The notes under the pieces were generated by a model, which was given only the letters and a program-made list of their open reading frames with translations, searched no databases and had not been told where the DNA came from. A program made the position numbers and the translations under genes. This document shows positions 43,263-50,943 of a stretch of DNA of 64,000 bases, one piece after another (position 1 is the stretch's first letter; the number at the start of each line of letters is the position of its first letter). This DNA comes from Leptolyngbya sp. 'hensonii' (GTDB taxonomy: Bacteria > Cyanobacteriota > Cyanobacteriia > GCF-001939115): NCBI RefSeq assembly GCF_001939115.1, contig NZ_MQTZ01000002.1, positions 192,904 through 256,903 of the forward strand. Direction: 5' to 3'.

Positions 43263-46171
43263 CCGGCTCCCTCCTCCTTCTGGCGCTGGTTTTCTGGATC
43301 GTAAAAGGGGGTGGGACTGACCGTTGCCGGAACCAGACTGCCGTCTGATATACGAATTCTGAAGCGCGTCCCGACCTGGGCCAGTTCCGGTTTTAGATAG
43401 GCCAGACCGATATACCGCTGCAAGGCAGAACTGAAGGCGATACTCGTCACCCGACCGGCAATGTCATTGCCCTCAATCACCAGATGGCATTCCTGGGGGG
43501 GATTGCCACTAAAATGCCGATCCATTTGGAAACCAACCAGTTGCTGGCGCAGCGATCGAGACTTCACAATCTGCAAACTACGCTGGCCGATAAAAAAAGG
43601 CTTATCCAGCTTAACGGCCCAATTCAGATTGGCTTCCCAGGGAGTGGTCAACCCATCCGTATCCTGGCCCACAATCAGGTGGCCCTTTTCCAAGCGCAGG
43701 CGTCGCTGGGCTTCCACCCCAAAGGGGCGAATACCATCAGGGGCTCCCGCTGCCATCAGAGCATCCCAAAGTGCGGGTCCAAACTCCGAAGGGACATGGA
43801 TCTCATAGCCCCATTCCCCGACAAACCCAACCCGCATCAGCAGCGCTGGAATCCCCGCCACAGTCCCCTGGCGCACCGCCAGATAGGAAAAGGCTGCCCC
43901 AGAGAGGTCCAGATCAGTAAGCGGGGCCAGCACCTGCCGCGATCGCGGCCCCGCCAGATTCACCCCCACCCTGGCTCCCGTGCTATTCACCAGCCCACAA
44001 TCCAGTTGCCAGATCGTATTCCAGCGGGTCAGCTCTCGGTAAATCTGGGTCGCGCCGGAGGTAGTAGTCGTAAAGTAAAACTGCTCTGCTCCTAGACGGG
44101 CCACCACCCCATCGTCAATGATCACCCCCGCCTCATCCAGCATCAGAGCATAGCGGGTCGTGCCCGGTTTCATCGTGGCGAAGCGGCCCGTGTAGATCCG
44201 TTCCAGGAACTCAGCCCCATCCGGTCCCCACAATTCCAGCTTGCCCAGGGTGCCCACATCAATCAGACCAACCCCCATGCGGACAGCAGCAACTTCCTGG
44301 CGAATACAGTCCTCTCGACTTGTGCCCGATCGTCTGTAGTATTCCGGACGCTGCCAGATCCCGGCGGGCATGAATTGGGCTCCCAGGGCGGTGTGCCGAT
44401 CGTGCAGGGCGGTACGCCGCTCTGGAGTGAAACTGCGTCCTGCCAGATGAGACAGGGGCACGGGATGGAAAAAGGGACGGGCCGTCGTCGTACCCACCTC
44501 GCCGGGAGTTTTCCCAGTCACACGGGCCAGAATCCGCAGGGCCATCATGTTGGAGTGCTTCCCCTGGCTCGGTCCCATGCCCACGGTGGTATAACGCTTC
44601 AGCAATTCGATATTGTCGAACCCTTCCTGGATCGCGTGCTCAAAATCCTTTAGTTGCAGATCCTCGTCAAAATCCACAAAATTCTTGCCCGCTGGATGGG
44701 GCACGATCGGCCAGGGATGGGAGGGAGCCTCCTGGGTGATCCTCACTCCTGCTACCCTCTCTGAAGCTGTATGGGGAAACTTCAGTTCTACAACTGCTTC
44801 CAGGCCAACCCGCCGACCATCCAGCAGTTTCTGCTCAAAGTCATACACCCCATTCACCCGACCACAGGCAAAAATCCCTGGGGGCAGAACCTCGGGCACG
44901 AATTGCTGCAGCGATTCATTAAACTCCATCTTGACACCAGCCTGATGGAGCAAACTGGTCGCTGGAGCCCAGCCCACACTCATCAGGACGCCATCACAGG
45001 CGATCGTCTGCTGGGATTGCCGTTGGGGTAGCCCCGCCCCATCCAGCGGACAGACCACCACCTCTACAACCCCTTCCTGGAGTGGATTTGATCGAGCTTC
45101 ATCAATACAATGTCCCAGCAAGACCGGAATTCTCTGGGCTTGCACCAGTTCGCACTGGGGCGGATCTGGCCTTAGATCCACGATCGCTGCCACAGTCACC
45201 CCATGGGCCACCAGGTCCAGGGCCGCCCGGTAGCCATCCTGGTTTGCCGTCAGGACAACGGCCTGCTGCATGGGTTGGACGGCATAACGATAGATCAACC
45301 GCTGGGCCGCCGAAGCCAGCATCACCCCCGGCAGATCATTATTGTGGAATACGGCGGGTTGTTCCCAGGCTCCGGTCGCCACAATCACCGCCCTGGCCCG
45401 CATTTTGGTCAGATAGTCCGGTCCCACCAGGGGAATCCAGTGGTCCCCATAGTAGCCCGCTGCCTGGGTCTGGGTGTAGAGACGGATATTGGCATGGGCG
45501 TTGACCGCTTGCACCATGGCATTGGTTTGATCCGCCAGCTTCCGATCGGCTCCCCGCTGATACCCCCCCGAACCGCCCAGTCGAGCATTCTCCTCCACCA
45601 GTACCACCTCCGCCCCAGCATCCGCCGCTGCCAGGGCGGCTGCCAGACCAGAAGGTCCGGCCCCAATCACCAGCACATCACAAAAGTCGTATCGTTTGGG
45701 GGTCCGTTGGCGGGGGGTGGTAAAGTCCACCTGACCCAGACCCGTAATCTGGCGGATCAGCCGTTCCCAGAAGGGGAACAGGGACTTGTCATGGAATGCC
45801 TTGTAATAAAATCCGACCGGCATGAACCGGGAGAAGGCATCCAGGATGCTGCGTCGATCTCCCCGAACACCACCATCCGTATTCACCGCCACGAGGGACA
45901 GTCCTGCCGTCAGTTCCGTTACATCTGCCCGCAGATTCAGCGCCTGACTCGCCTGCATCAAGGTATTGATGTCCTGATTAGCAAAACTGAGCAAACCCCT
46001 GGGTCGGTGATACTTGAAGCTCCGTCCCAGCACCCGCTGGCCATTAGCCCACAGGGCACTGGTGATAGTATCACCCTGGTAGCCCAGCACCCGCTGGCCC
46101 TCAAAGGTGAAGGAGAGGAGGTGGTTGCGATCGATCCATTCGCCAGCAATAGGGGGGAGTCGATGCCTCAT
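43259..46171 (-). CDS. mgdC: N-methylglutamate dehydrogenase subunit C-like (sarcosine oxidase alpha family)
   Basis: A 970-residue large subunit. Residues 10-90 are a degenerate 2Fe-2S-like domain without the Cys ligands (GYQGDTITSALWANGQRVLG, KYHRPRGLL). Residues 165-510 are an NAD-binding domain starting VLVIGAGPSGLAAALAAADAG. Residues 570-960 are an aminomethyltransferase-type folate domain (VRMGVGLIDVGTLGKLELWG, VGFVGEWGYEIHVPSEFG), which passes the methyl group to tetrahydrofolate. N- and C-terminal overlaps of 4 bp join it to mgdB and mgdD. In the N-methylglutamate pathway this gives methylene-THF, glutamate and reduced cofactor. Confidence 0.88.
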   Translation of the reverse strand: MRHRLPPIAGEWIDRNHLLSFTFEGQRVLGYQGDTITSALWANGQRVLGRSFKYHRPRGLLSFANQDINTLMQASQALNLRADVTELTAGLSLVAVNTDGGVRGDRRSILDAFSRFMPVGFYYKAFHDKSLFPFWERLIRQITGLGQVDFTTPRQRTPKRYDFCDVLVIGAGPSGLAAALAAADAGAEVVLVEENARLGGSGGYQRGADRKLADQTNAMVQAVNAHANIRLYTQTQAAGYYGDHWIPLVGPDYLTKMRARAVIVATGAWEQPAVFHNNDLPGVMLASAAQRLIYRYAVQPMQQAVVLTANQDGYRAALDLVAHGVTVAAIVDLRPDPPQCELVQAQRIPVLLGHCIDEARSNPLQEGVVEVVVCPLDGAGLPQRQSQQTIACDGVLMSVGWAPATSLLHQAGVKMEFNESLQQFVPEVLPPGIFACGRVNGVYDFEQKLLDGRRVGLEAVVELKFPHTASERVAGVRITQEAPSHPWPIVPHPAGKNFVDFDEDLQLKDFEHAIQEGFDNIELLKRYTTVGMGPSQGKHSNMMALRILARVTGKTPGEVGTTTARPFFHPVPLSHLAGRSFTPERRTALHDRHTALGAQFMPAGIWQRPEYYRRSGTSREDCIRQEVAAVRMGVGLIDVGTLGKLELWGPDGAEFLERIYTGRFATMKPGTTRYALMLDEAGVIIDDGVVARLGAEQFYFTTTTSGATQIYRELTRWNTIWQLDCGLVNSTGARVGVNLAGPRSRQVLAPLTDLDLSGAAFSYLAVRQGTVAGIPALLMRVGFVGEWGYEIHVPSEFGPALWDALMAAGAPDGIRPFGVEAQRRLRLEKGHLIVGQDTDGLTTPWEANLNWAVKLDKPFFIGQRSLQIVKSRSLRQQLVGFQMDRHFSGNPPQECHLVIEGNDIAGRVTSIAFSSALQRYIGLAYLKPELAQVGTRFRIRISDGSLVPATVSPTPFYDPENQRQKEEGAG

Positions 46172-46425
46172 CGGTGCTCCCCATACAGGTAGGTGCGGAG
46201 AATTTCATCGCTGCCCGTGTTGCGCTCGGCAATGAACCAGGTGGTGCTGGGCAGATGGCACCACCATTCCCGCCTTATCCCCGGCACACTGTTGCGATGG
46301 AAGACATAATCCGCCCAGGCTTCATCCTCCACCACTTGTAGATCGGGCATAGGGCGAAATTCTCCCCCGTAGGCAAATTCGGTGATGGGTCTTGCTCCAT
46401 TGATGGGACAGGTCATGATTTTCAT
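46168..46425 (-). CDS. mgdB: N-methylglutamate dehydrogenase subunit B-like (sarcosine oxidase delta family)
   Basis: An 85-residue small subunit of the SoxD family (MTCPINGARPITEFAYGGEF, WADYVFHRN, REWWCHLPSTTWFIAERNT). Classical SoxD binds zinc through CPYCG; here the motif is CPING, so the second Cys ligand is missing. I recall the same CPxNG form in delta subunits of N-methylglutamate-pathway operons, which supports MgdB over SoxD, but this memory was not checked. It overlaps mgdC by 4 bp. Confidence 0.85.
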   Translation of the reverse strand: MKIMTCPINGARPITEFAYGGEFRPMPDLQVVEDEAWADYVFHRNSVPGIRREWWCHLPSTTWFIAERNTGSDEILRTYLYGEHR

Positions 46426-46440
46426 AGTGAATGTTAAGGG

Positions 46441-47682
46441 TTAGTGACCAACGGATGCAGCTCCTTTTTCCCCCACCAGGTTGTACCGGGTAAACCGGTC
46501 CAGGGAAAAGTCCCGAATCAGATCGGGGGGCCGATCGTGGACCAGGGTATCGGCCATGGTCTTGCCGCAAATCGGCGTGGCTTTGAACCCCCAGGTGCCC
46601 CAACCCGCATCCAGATAAAAGCCTGCAATCGGGGTCAGACCCATGATCGGGGCAAAGTCAGGGGTCATGTCCGCCATGCCAGCCCACTGCCGCACCACCT
46701 TCACCCCCGAAAGAAAGGGGAATAGATCGAGCATGTGGGCGGCCAGCCCTTCCGCAAAGTCAAGGGTGGAACGGGTGGAGTGCAATTCGTAAGGGTCCAG
46801 AGAAGCTCCCATTACCAATTCTCCCCGGGCGGATTGACTGATGTAGACATGCAGACTACCAGAGACGATGATTGGATCGAGCCAGGGTTTCATCGGTTCG
46901 CTCACCATCGCCTGTAGGGGATGGATCGTCAGGGGCGATCGCAACCCCACCAGGGCCAAAATGCGAGGGGTAAATCCGGCCACAGCGCAGAGGACTTTGG
47001 GGGTGGAAATTTTGCCCCGACTGGTGTCTACTCCAGTGACCCGATCGCCTGTCACCCTAATCCCCAACACCTCCGTCTGTTGATGAATCTCCACCCCCCG
47101 CTGATCCGCCCCCCGACCGTAGCCCCAAGCCACCGCATCGTGGCGGGCAATGCTACCGGGAGCATGATAAAGGGCACCCAGCACCGGCCAGTGCCCTCCA
47201 CAGCGCAGATCCATCTGAGGACAGGCTTGCTGCACCGCCTCCGGACCGACCAGCTCACTCTTGACCCCTAGATGCTTGTTCACTTCCGCTCGCCAGCGCA
47301 TGGTTCGCAGGGCAGCATCCGTATGGGCCAGGGTGAAATGGCCCCGGTTGGCATAGAACAGATTCAGGTCAAAATCCTGAGACAAATCCTGCCACAGCCG
47401 CAGGGATTCATCGTAGAACCGCACCCCAGCCGGAGTCAGGTAGTTGGAACGGACGATCGTGGTGTTACGCCCCGTATTTCCCCCACCCAGATAGCCCTTC
47501 TCCAGCACGGCCACATCCCGCATCCCATGGTCGCGGGCCAGGTAGTAGGCCGCCGCCAGCCCATGCCCCCCACCCCCGATAATCACCGCATCGTAGGTCG
47601 CTTGGAGCCGATCGGGCTGGCGGAACATTCGGGGTTCCGGGTAGGCGGACGATCGGGCAAATTTCAATAATCGCAATGGCAT
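46441..47682 (-). CDS. mgdA: N-methylglutamate dehydrogenase subunit A-like (sarcosine oxidase beta family)
   Basis: A 413-residue FAD enzyme of the SoxB/DAO family. The N-terminal dinucleotide fold is AVIIGGGGHGLAAAYYLARD, followed by the family phrase TGRNTTIVRSNYL, and a C-terminal FAD segment FYLDAGWGTWGFKATPICG. It is the catalytic amine-oxidising subunit, taking N-methylglutamate (or sarcosine). The frame runs back to 47772 through a palindrome, but the family N-terminus begins at ATG 47682 (MPLRLLKFARSS). The next gene mgdB follows 15 bp downstream. Confidence 0.88.
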   Translation of the reverse strand: MPLRLLKFARSSAYPEPRMFRQPDRLQATYDAVIIGGGGHGLAAAYYLARDHGMRDVAVLEKGYLGGGNTGRNTTIVRSNYLTPAGVRFYDESLRLWQDLSQDFDLNLFYANRGHFTLAHTDAALRTMRWRAEVNKHLGVKSELVGPEAVQQACPQMDLRCGGHWPVLGALYHAPGSIARHDAVAWGYGRGADQRGVEIHQQTEVLGIRVTGDRVTGVDTSRGKISTPKVLCAVAGFTPRILALVGLRSPLTIHPLQAMVSEPMKPWLDPIIVSGSLHVYISQSARGELVMGASLDPYELHSTRSTLDFAEGLAAHMLDLFPFLSGVKVVRQWAGMADMTPDFAPIMGLTPIAGFYLDAGWGTWGFKATPICGKTMADTLVHDRPPDLIRDFSLDRFTRYNLVGEKGAASVGH

Positions 47683-47711
47683 GATTTTGAATGTTGCATG
47701 ATGGGTGGGTG

Positions 47712-47755
47712 GTGTTTCGGTAAAGACGGGATTAATCCCGTCTTTACCGAAACAC
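47712..47755. repeat. Perfect 44-bp palindrome overlapping the purU stop
   Basis: Both 22-bp arms are exact (GTGTTTCGGTAAAGACGGGA from the outside inward, centre ATTAAT). It contains the purU stop (47744-47746) and lies 29 bp before mgdA. No T-run follows on the minus strand, so it is a repeat or an mRNA processing/attenuation hairpin within the operon. Confidence 0.7.
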
Positions 47756-48604
47756 GACGGTCTTATTCCCATGAACCAAAACCCGGTCCTCGACGTGATA
47801 CCGCAACCCCCTGGCTAGAACCGTCTTCTCAATGTCTCTGCCATAGCGGATCAGATCCTCGATCGAATCAGAATGATCGATGCGAATCACATCCTGATCA
47901 ATGATGGGACCGGCGTCCAGATCAGACGTGACGTAGTGACAAGTCGCCCCAATCAGTTTGACGCCCCGGTTATAGGCTTGGTGATAGGGTTTGGCTCCAA
48001 TGAAAGAGGGAAGAAAGGAATGGTGAATGTTAATAATGCGGTTAGGATAGCGATCGCACACCGCTGGGGACAGGATTTGCATGTAGCGGGCCAGAACCAT
48101 CACATCCCCCTGGACAGCCTCAAATTGTGTCCCAATCTTGTCGTAGGCGTCCGCCTTGTTGTCTGGGGTGACCGGAATGCAGGAGTAGGAAATGCCATGC
48201 CACTCGACAAACTTCCGCAAGTCCTCATGATTGGAAATCACACAGGGGATTTCGATATCCAGTTCTCGACTTTGCCAGCGGGCCAGCAAATCATACAGAC
48301 AATGATCTGATTTTGACGCCAGAATCACCACCCGCTTTTTCTGATCTGAATCAGACAGCCGCCAATCCATCTCAAACTTTTGTGCAATCGGCAAAAACTG
48401 CTGTCGAAATTCTGCAATATCCAGTGCTAGAGAGTTCGCCAGAATTTCCTGCCGCATGAAAAATCGTTGCGCAATCTGATCCGCATGGTGCTGCGCTTCT
48501 ACAATCCAACCTTGATGACTGGCGATGAAAGAACTCACAGCCGCCACGATGCCCACCCGATCGGGACAGGACAGACAGAGGGTAAATCGCCGACCAGAGA
48601 ACAC
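47744..48604 (-). CDS. purU: Formyltetrahydrofolate deformylase PurU
   Basis: A 286-residue enzyme that hydrolyses 10-formyl-THF to formate and THF. Residues 5-85 are the ACT regulatory domain (FTLCLSCPDRVGIVAAVSSF); residues 90-286 are the formyl-transferase fold with VVILASKSDHCLYDLL, the catalytic Asn-His-Asp set in NIHHSFLPSFIGAKPYHQA, and LDAGPIIDQDV. A GTG codon at 48604 starts the family N-terminus. As first gene of the operon it should recycle THF when methyl groups from N-methylglutamate flow into the folate pool. Promoter and operators lie at 48615-48668. Confidence 0.9.
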   Translation of the reverse strand: MFSGRRFTLCLSCPDRVGIVAAVSSFIASHQGWIVEAQHHADQIAQRFFMRQEILANSLALDIAEFRQQFLPIAQKFEMDWRLSDSDQKKRVVILASKSDHCLYDLLARWQSRELDIEIPCVISNHEDLRKFVEWHGISYSCIPVTPDNKADAYDKIGTQFEAVQGDVMVLARYMQILSPAVCDRYPNRIINIHHSFLPSFIGAKPYHQAYNRGVKLIGATCHYVTSDLDAGPIIDQDVIRIDHSDSIEDLIRYGRDIEKTVLARGLRYHVEDRVLVHGNKTVVFR

Positions 48605-48614
48605 AGGTAAAAAA

Positions 48615-48687
48615 TTCCTGTCAGGAAACTTCGTTGAATATCATGCAGGTTTTTTTCATTCCTGTCAACATTTTTTCCTGCTATGAT
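48615..48687. promoter_or_regulatory. Divergent promoter region of the purU operon and the XRE-cupin gene with TTCCTGTCAGGAA operators
   Basis: Minus promoter: -35 TTGACA (48668-48663), 17-bp spacer, -10 CATGAT (48645-48640). Plus promoter: TTCCTG (48659-48664), 17 bp, -10 TATGAT (48682-48687). The palindrome TTCCTG-T-CAGGAA lies at 48615-48627, just downstream of the minus start site; TTCCTGTCA recurs at 48659-48667 over both -35 boxes and TTCCTG at 48675-48680. The divergent XRE regulator is the natural ligand of these sites. Inferred. Confidence 0.6.
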
Positions 48688-48703
48688 ACAAATCATGAAA
48701 ACT

Positions 48704-48727
48704 GGAGACGCTGCATGCAACATCTCC
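48704..48727. repeat. GGAGACGCTGCATGCAACAT-type palindrome in the XRE gene leader
   Basis: GGAGACGCTGCATGCA and the following ACATCTCC pair almost perfectly. Same family as the half copy at 3331-3354. Confidence 0.5.
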
Positions 48728-48762
48728 CCAGATCAAAATAGGGCCATGAAAGGCATTCACCC

Positions 48763-49383
48763 GTGACAGAATCAGGCAACAGCGTCGAACCCATCATCAC
48801 TAATGATCCGCTGGAGCACTATCTGGGTGCGACCATTCGGGATCTGCGCCTGAAACATGGGTTAACGATCGCAGAAGTTGCCGAACAGGCCGGGATTTCA
48901 CGGGGCATGCTTTCCAAAATCGAAAATGCCCAAACGGCAACCAGCCTGGAAACGATCGCCAAACTCGCCAGTGCCCTGGGGGTTTCCCTATCCACCCTAT
49001 TCCGCGACTACAACGTGCCGGAAGGCGGAGCCCAACTGGTGAAACGGGGGGAAGGGATGGAGGTCGTGCGTCGCGGGACAAAGCGGGGGCATACCTATCA
49101 CCTACTGGCCTATGATCAGGGGCCAACTAAGCTGTTTGAACCGTTCCTGATCACCATGGATGACGCCTCAGAAGTTTTTCCCACCTTCGAACATCCGGGG
49201 ACCGAGTTCATCTATCTACTGGAAGGCAGTCTGGAATACCGTCACGGTCAGTATACTTACTTACTCGAACCGGGAGATGCCCTGACTTTCCGAGGGGACA
49301 TCCCCCATGGTCCTGAACGGCTGATTCAGCTTCCTATCCGCTTTCTGGCCATTATTTACTACGACTCCCTGAAAGCATTTTGA
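48763..49383 (+). CDS. XRE-family regulator with C-terminal cupin sensor domain
   Basis: A 206-residue regulator. Residues 22-78 are an XRE helix-turn-helix (IRDLRLKHGLTIAEVAEQAG, ISRGMLSKIENAQT). Residues 115-195 are a small cupin with HPGTEFIYLLEGSLEYRHG and LEPGDALTFRGDIPHGPE, which binds a small effector. Such HTH-cupin proteins often repress amine or amino-acid degradation operons and are released by the pathway substrate. It is divergent from purU across shared operators, so it probably controls the operon and itself. Start is GTG 48763, with AAGG 9 bp upstream; a six-codon frame (ATG 48745) overlaps it. Confidence 0.87.
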   Translation: MTESGNSVEPIITNDPLEHYLGATIRDLRLKHGLTIAEVAEQAGISRGMLSKIENAQTATSLETIAKLASALGVSLSTLFRDYNVPEGGAQLVKRGEGMEVVRRGTKRGHTYHLLAYDQGPTKLFEPFLITMDDASEVFPTFEHPGTEFIYLLEGSLEYRHGQYTYLLEPGDALTFRGDIPHGPERLIQLPIRFLAIIYYDSLKAF

Positions 49384-49396
49384 GCCTGCTCCGTAC

Positions 49397-49491
49397 AGGC
49401 ATTGCAGGCAACGCCTCACACAACACCAATTTGATCCCCAAAATTCTGGCCAAGCATTGCCTGCAATACCAATTTGATCTCTAAAATACGG
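49397..49491. repeat. Small dispersed repeats before the Anbu gene
   Basis: CAGGCATTGCAGGCAACGCC (49396 on) is a partial GAGGCGTTG-family copy. Two imperfect 26-bp direct repeats with the shared core ACCAATTTGATC lie at 49423-49449 and 49466-49491. Confidence 0.4.
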
Positions 49492-49518
49492 ACTAGTAAG
49501 GAAGCCATTTCAAGATTT

Positions 49519-50262
49519 ATGACCTACTGCCTTGGCATCATGACCCGGTTTGGACTGGTTATGGCGGCTGATTCCCGGACGAATGCGGGAGTGGATCATG
49601 TATCCACCTATCAAAAACTGTTCAACTTCTCCCAACTCGGAGATCGGGTGCTTCTGATCTGCACCTCCGGCAATCTATCTATCACCCAGGCTGCAATTAC
49701 CCTGCTCCAGAAAGATTTGAAAACTCAGACAGATGCCAATCTCCACACCCTTCCTTCCCTCTATGAGGCAGCTCGATACATTGGTGAAAAACTGCGCCAG
49801 ATTCAAGATCAGGACCGAACCTGGCTCCAGCAAGATGGCATTGAGTATCAATGCAGTATGCTCCTGGGCGGCCAGATCCAGGGAGAAGAACCGGGTTTAT
49901 ACCTGATTTACAGCCAGGGCAACTGTATCCAGGCTTCTGCAGATACCCCATTCTTGCAAATTGGCGAAACCAAGTATGGCAAGCCTATTCTGGATCGGAC
50001 TTTGACCTTCAATACAACGCTGGAAGCCGCCGCAAAATCTGCGTTACTCTCGATCGACTCCACCATGAAATCGAACATCTCTGTAGGCCCTCCGATCAAC
50101 CTGGTCGTGTACGAAGCAGACACCTTTCAGATCAAGCATGAGCTCCGACTCCGTTCTGGCTCGCCTTACCTGGTCAAGATCCGCAAATTGTGGGAGGAAT
50201 CCCTGCGAGAAGCCTTTGATCGCATGCCCAATGTTGATTGGGAACAGGTTCTGGAAACATAG
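49519..50262 (+). CDS. Anbu (bacterial proteasome-like) peptidase
   Basis: A 247-residue Ntn-hydrolase of the Anbu/BPH family. Removing Met1 exposes the nucleophile Thr (MTYCLGIMTRFGLVMAADSR), followed by the family phrase TNAGVDHVSTYQKLFNF; a Lys-less substrate-binding core and ASADTPFLQIGETKYGKPIL follow. The frame opens at 49474, but the conserved start with Thr in position 2 fixes ATG 49519. Anbu usually sits with an ATP-grasp, alpha-E and transglutaminase-like gene; none is seen here, so it is solitary. The natural substrate is unknown. Confidence 0.85.
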   Translation: MTYCLGIMTRFGLVMAADSRTNAGVDHVSTYQKLFNFSQLGDRVLLICTSGNLSITQAAITLLQKDLKTQTDANLHTLPSLYEAARYIGEKLRQIQDQDRTWLQQDGIEYQCSMLLGGQIQGEEPGLYLIYSQGNCIQASADTPFLQIGETKYGKPILDRTLTFNTTLEAAAKSALLSIDSTMKSNISVGPPINLVVYEADTFQIKHELRLRSGSPYLVKIRKLWEESLREAFDRMPNVDWEQVLET

Positions 50263-50340
50263 GGGGATACCCCCTGCAGTTTGGAAAAATCATCGTACAA
50301 ATGCACTGTCTTTTCTCTTTGCCCTTATCATTGAAGAATA

Positions 50341-50372
50341 TCCTGAGGACAGTCCAGAGGATAGTCTCATGA
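50341..50372. promoter_or_regulatory. Three 12-bp repeats overlapping the start of the putative DNA-binding protein gene
   Basis: TCCTGAGGACAG (50341), TCCAGAGGATAG (50353) and TCTCATGA (50365) follow at an exact 12-bp period and run into the ATG at 50369. They match the array at 51187-51445 and suggest autoregulation. Confidence 0.6.
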
Positions 50373-50920
50373 ATGATGGTGGGATCGATCGGCTTCCAGT
50401 CACTCAGTTGGAAGAAAGATATAACCTGGTCAAAAGCGCTATTTATACCAGGCTAAAAGCCCTTGGCCTTAAGCCTGAACGAGTTGGGAATAAGGCCTAT
50501 GTCAATGCAACTCAGATCAGGTTGTTGGATGATCTGCATCACTTTATCCAGACCGGCGGGACAACAGCAGAATTTTTGGACAGCCGAGGATTAACTGGCC
50601 TTGAGGACGACTCATCCGAAGAACTGTCCTCTGAACTGTCCACAGGACAACCGGATATGCTGAAGTTGATTACCGGGCTTGCCGCAGAAATGGCTTCCAG
50701 GATGCAGCCGGTCGATCCATTTCGATATTACGAGATCCTAGAAAATGCGGCCCAAAAAGGCTGGATTCTCAAAACTTCAGAGCTGGCCCAGCTTCTGGAA
50801 TTGCCTGCTGCAATGCTACAACAGTACGGTGATCGCTTCTCTGAAGCTGGGTTTGTTTTTACCCAATCCGGATTTCGCCAGGGAGAGGTTGCCTGGCGAG
50901 TTTCTAAACCTTTAAAATAA
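50369..50920 (+). CDS. Putative small DNA-binding protein adjacent to a 12-bp repeat array
   Basis: A 183-residue protein I do not recognise as a named family. Residues 5-55 look like a MerR/HTH-17-type recognition unit (QLEERYNLVKSAIYTRLKAL, then GNKAYVNATQIRLLDDL). Residues 75-92 are an acidic linker (DDSSEELSSELSTGQ) encoded by three copies of the same 12-bp repeat found around the gene. The C-terminal part is helical (TSELAQLLELPAAMLQQYG looks like a second HTH). The frame is open from 50138 inside the Anbu gene, but ATG 50369 is the first sensible start. Predicted role: binding TCCTGAGGA units and controlling its own gene and the region downstream. Confidence 0.7.
   Translation: MNDGGIDRLPVTQLEERYNLVKSAIYTRLKALGLKPERVGNKAYVNATQIRLLDDLHHFIQTGGTTAEFLDSRGLTGLEDDSSEELSSELSTGQPDMLKLITGLAAEMASRMQPVDPFRYYEILENAAQKGWILKTSELAQLLELPAAMLQQYGDRFSEAGFVFTQSGFRQGEVAWRVSKPLK
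50615..50647 (+). repeat. Three 12-bp repeat units inside the coding sequence
   Basis: TCCGAAGAA (50615), TCCTCTGAA (50627) and TCCACAGGA (50639) at an exact 12-bp period, thus four codons each (SEEL, SSEL, STGQ). They are relatives of the intergenic array. Confidence 0.55.
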
Positions 50921-50943
50921 AAAAGCTAGCTTAAAAGCCAGCT
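50914..50943 (-). terminator. Intrinsic terminator reading leftward, at the end of the candidate structured RNA
   Basis: On the minus strand AGCTGGCTT-TT-AAGCTAGCT forms a 9-bp stem (one G-U) followed by TTTTTTATTTT. No minus-strand gene ends here, so it marks the end of a non-coding transcript. Confidence 0.65.

Noticed and set aside
45203-46192. Long open frame on the plus strand opposite mgdC
   Set aside because: Shadow of the sarcosine oxidase alpha-type gene; composition is His/Pro/Arg-rich and unlike a protein.
42732-47682. Sarcosine oxidase SoxBDAG as the primary call
   Set aside because: Possible, but the same operon holds gmaS- and mgsABC-like genes and the delta subunit has CPING; N-methylglutamate dehydrogenase explains all of these.
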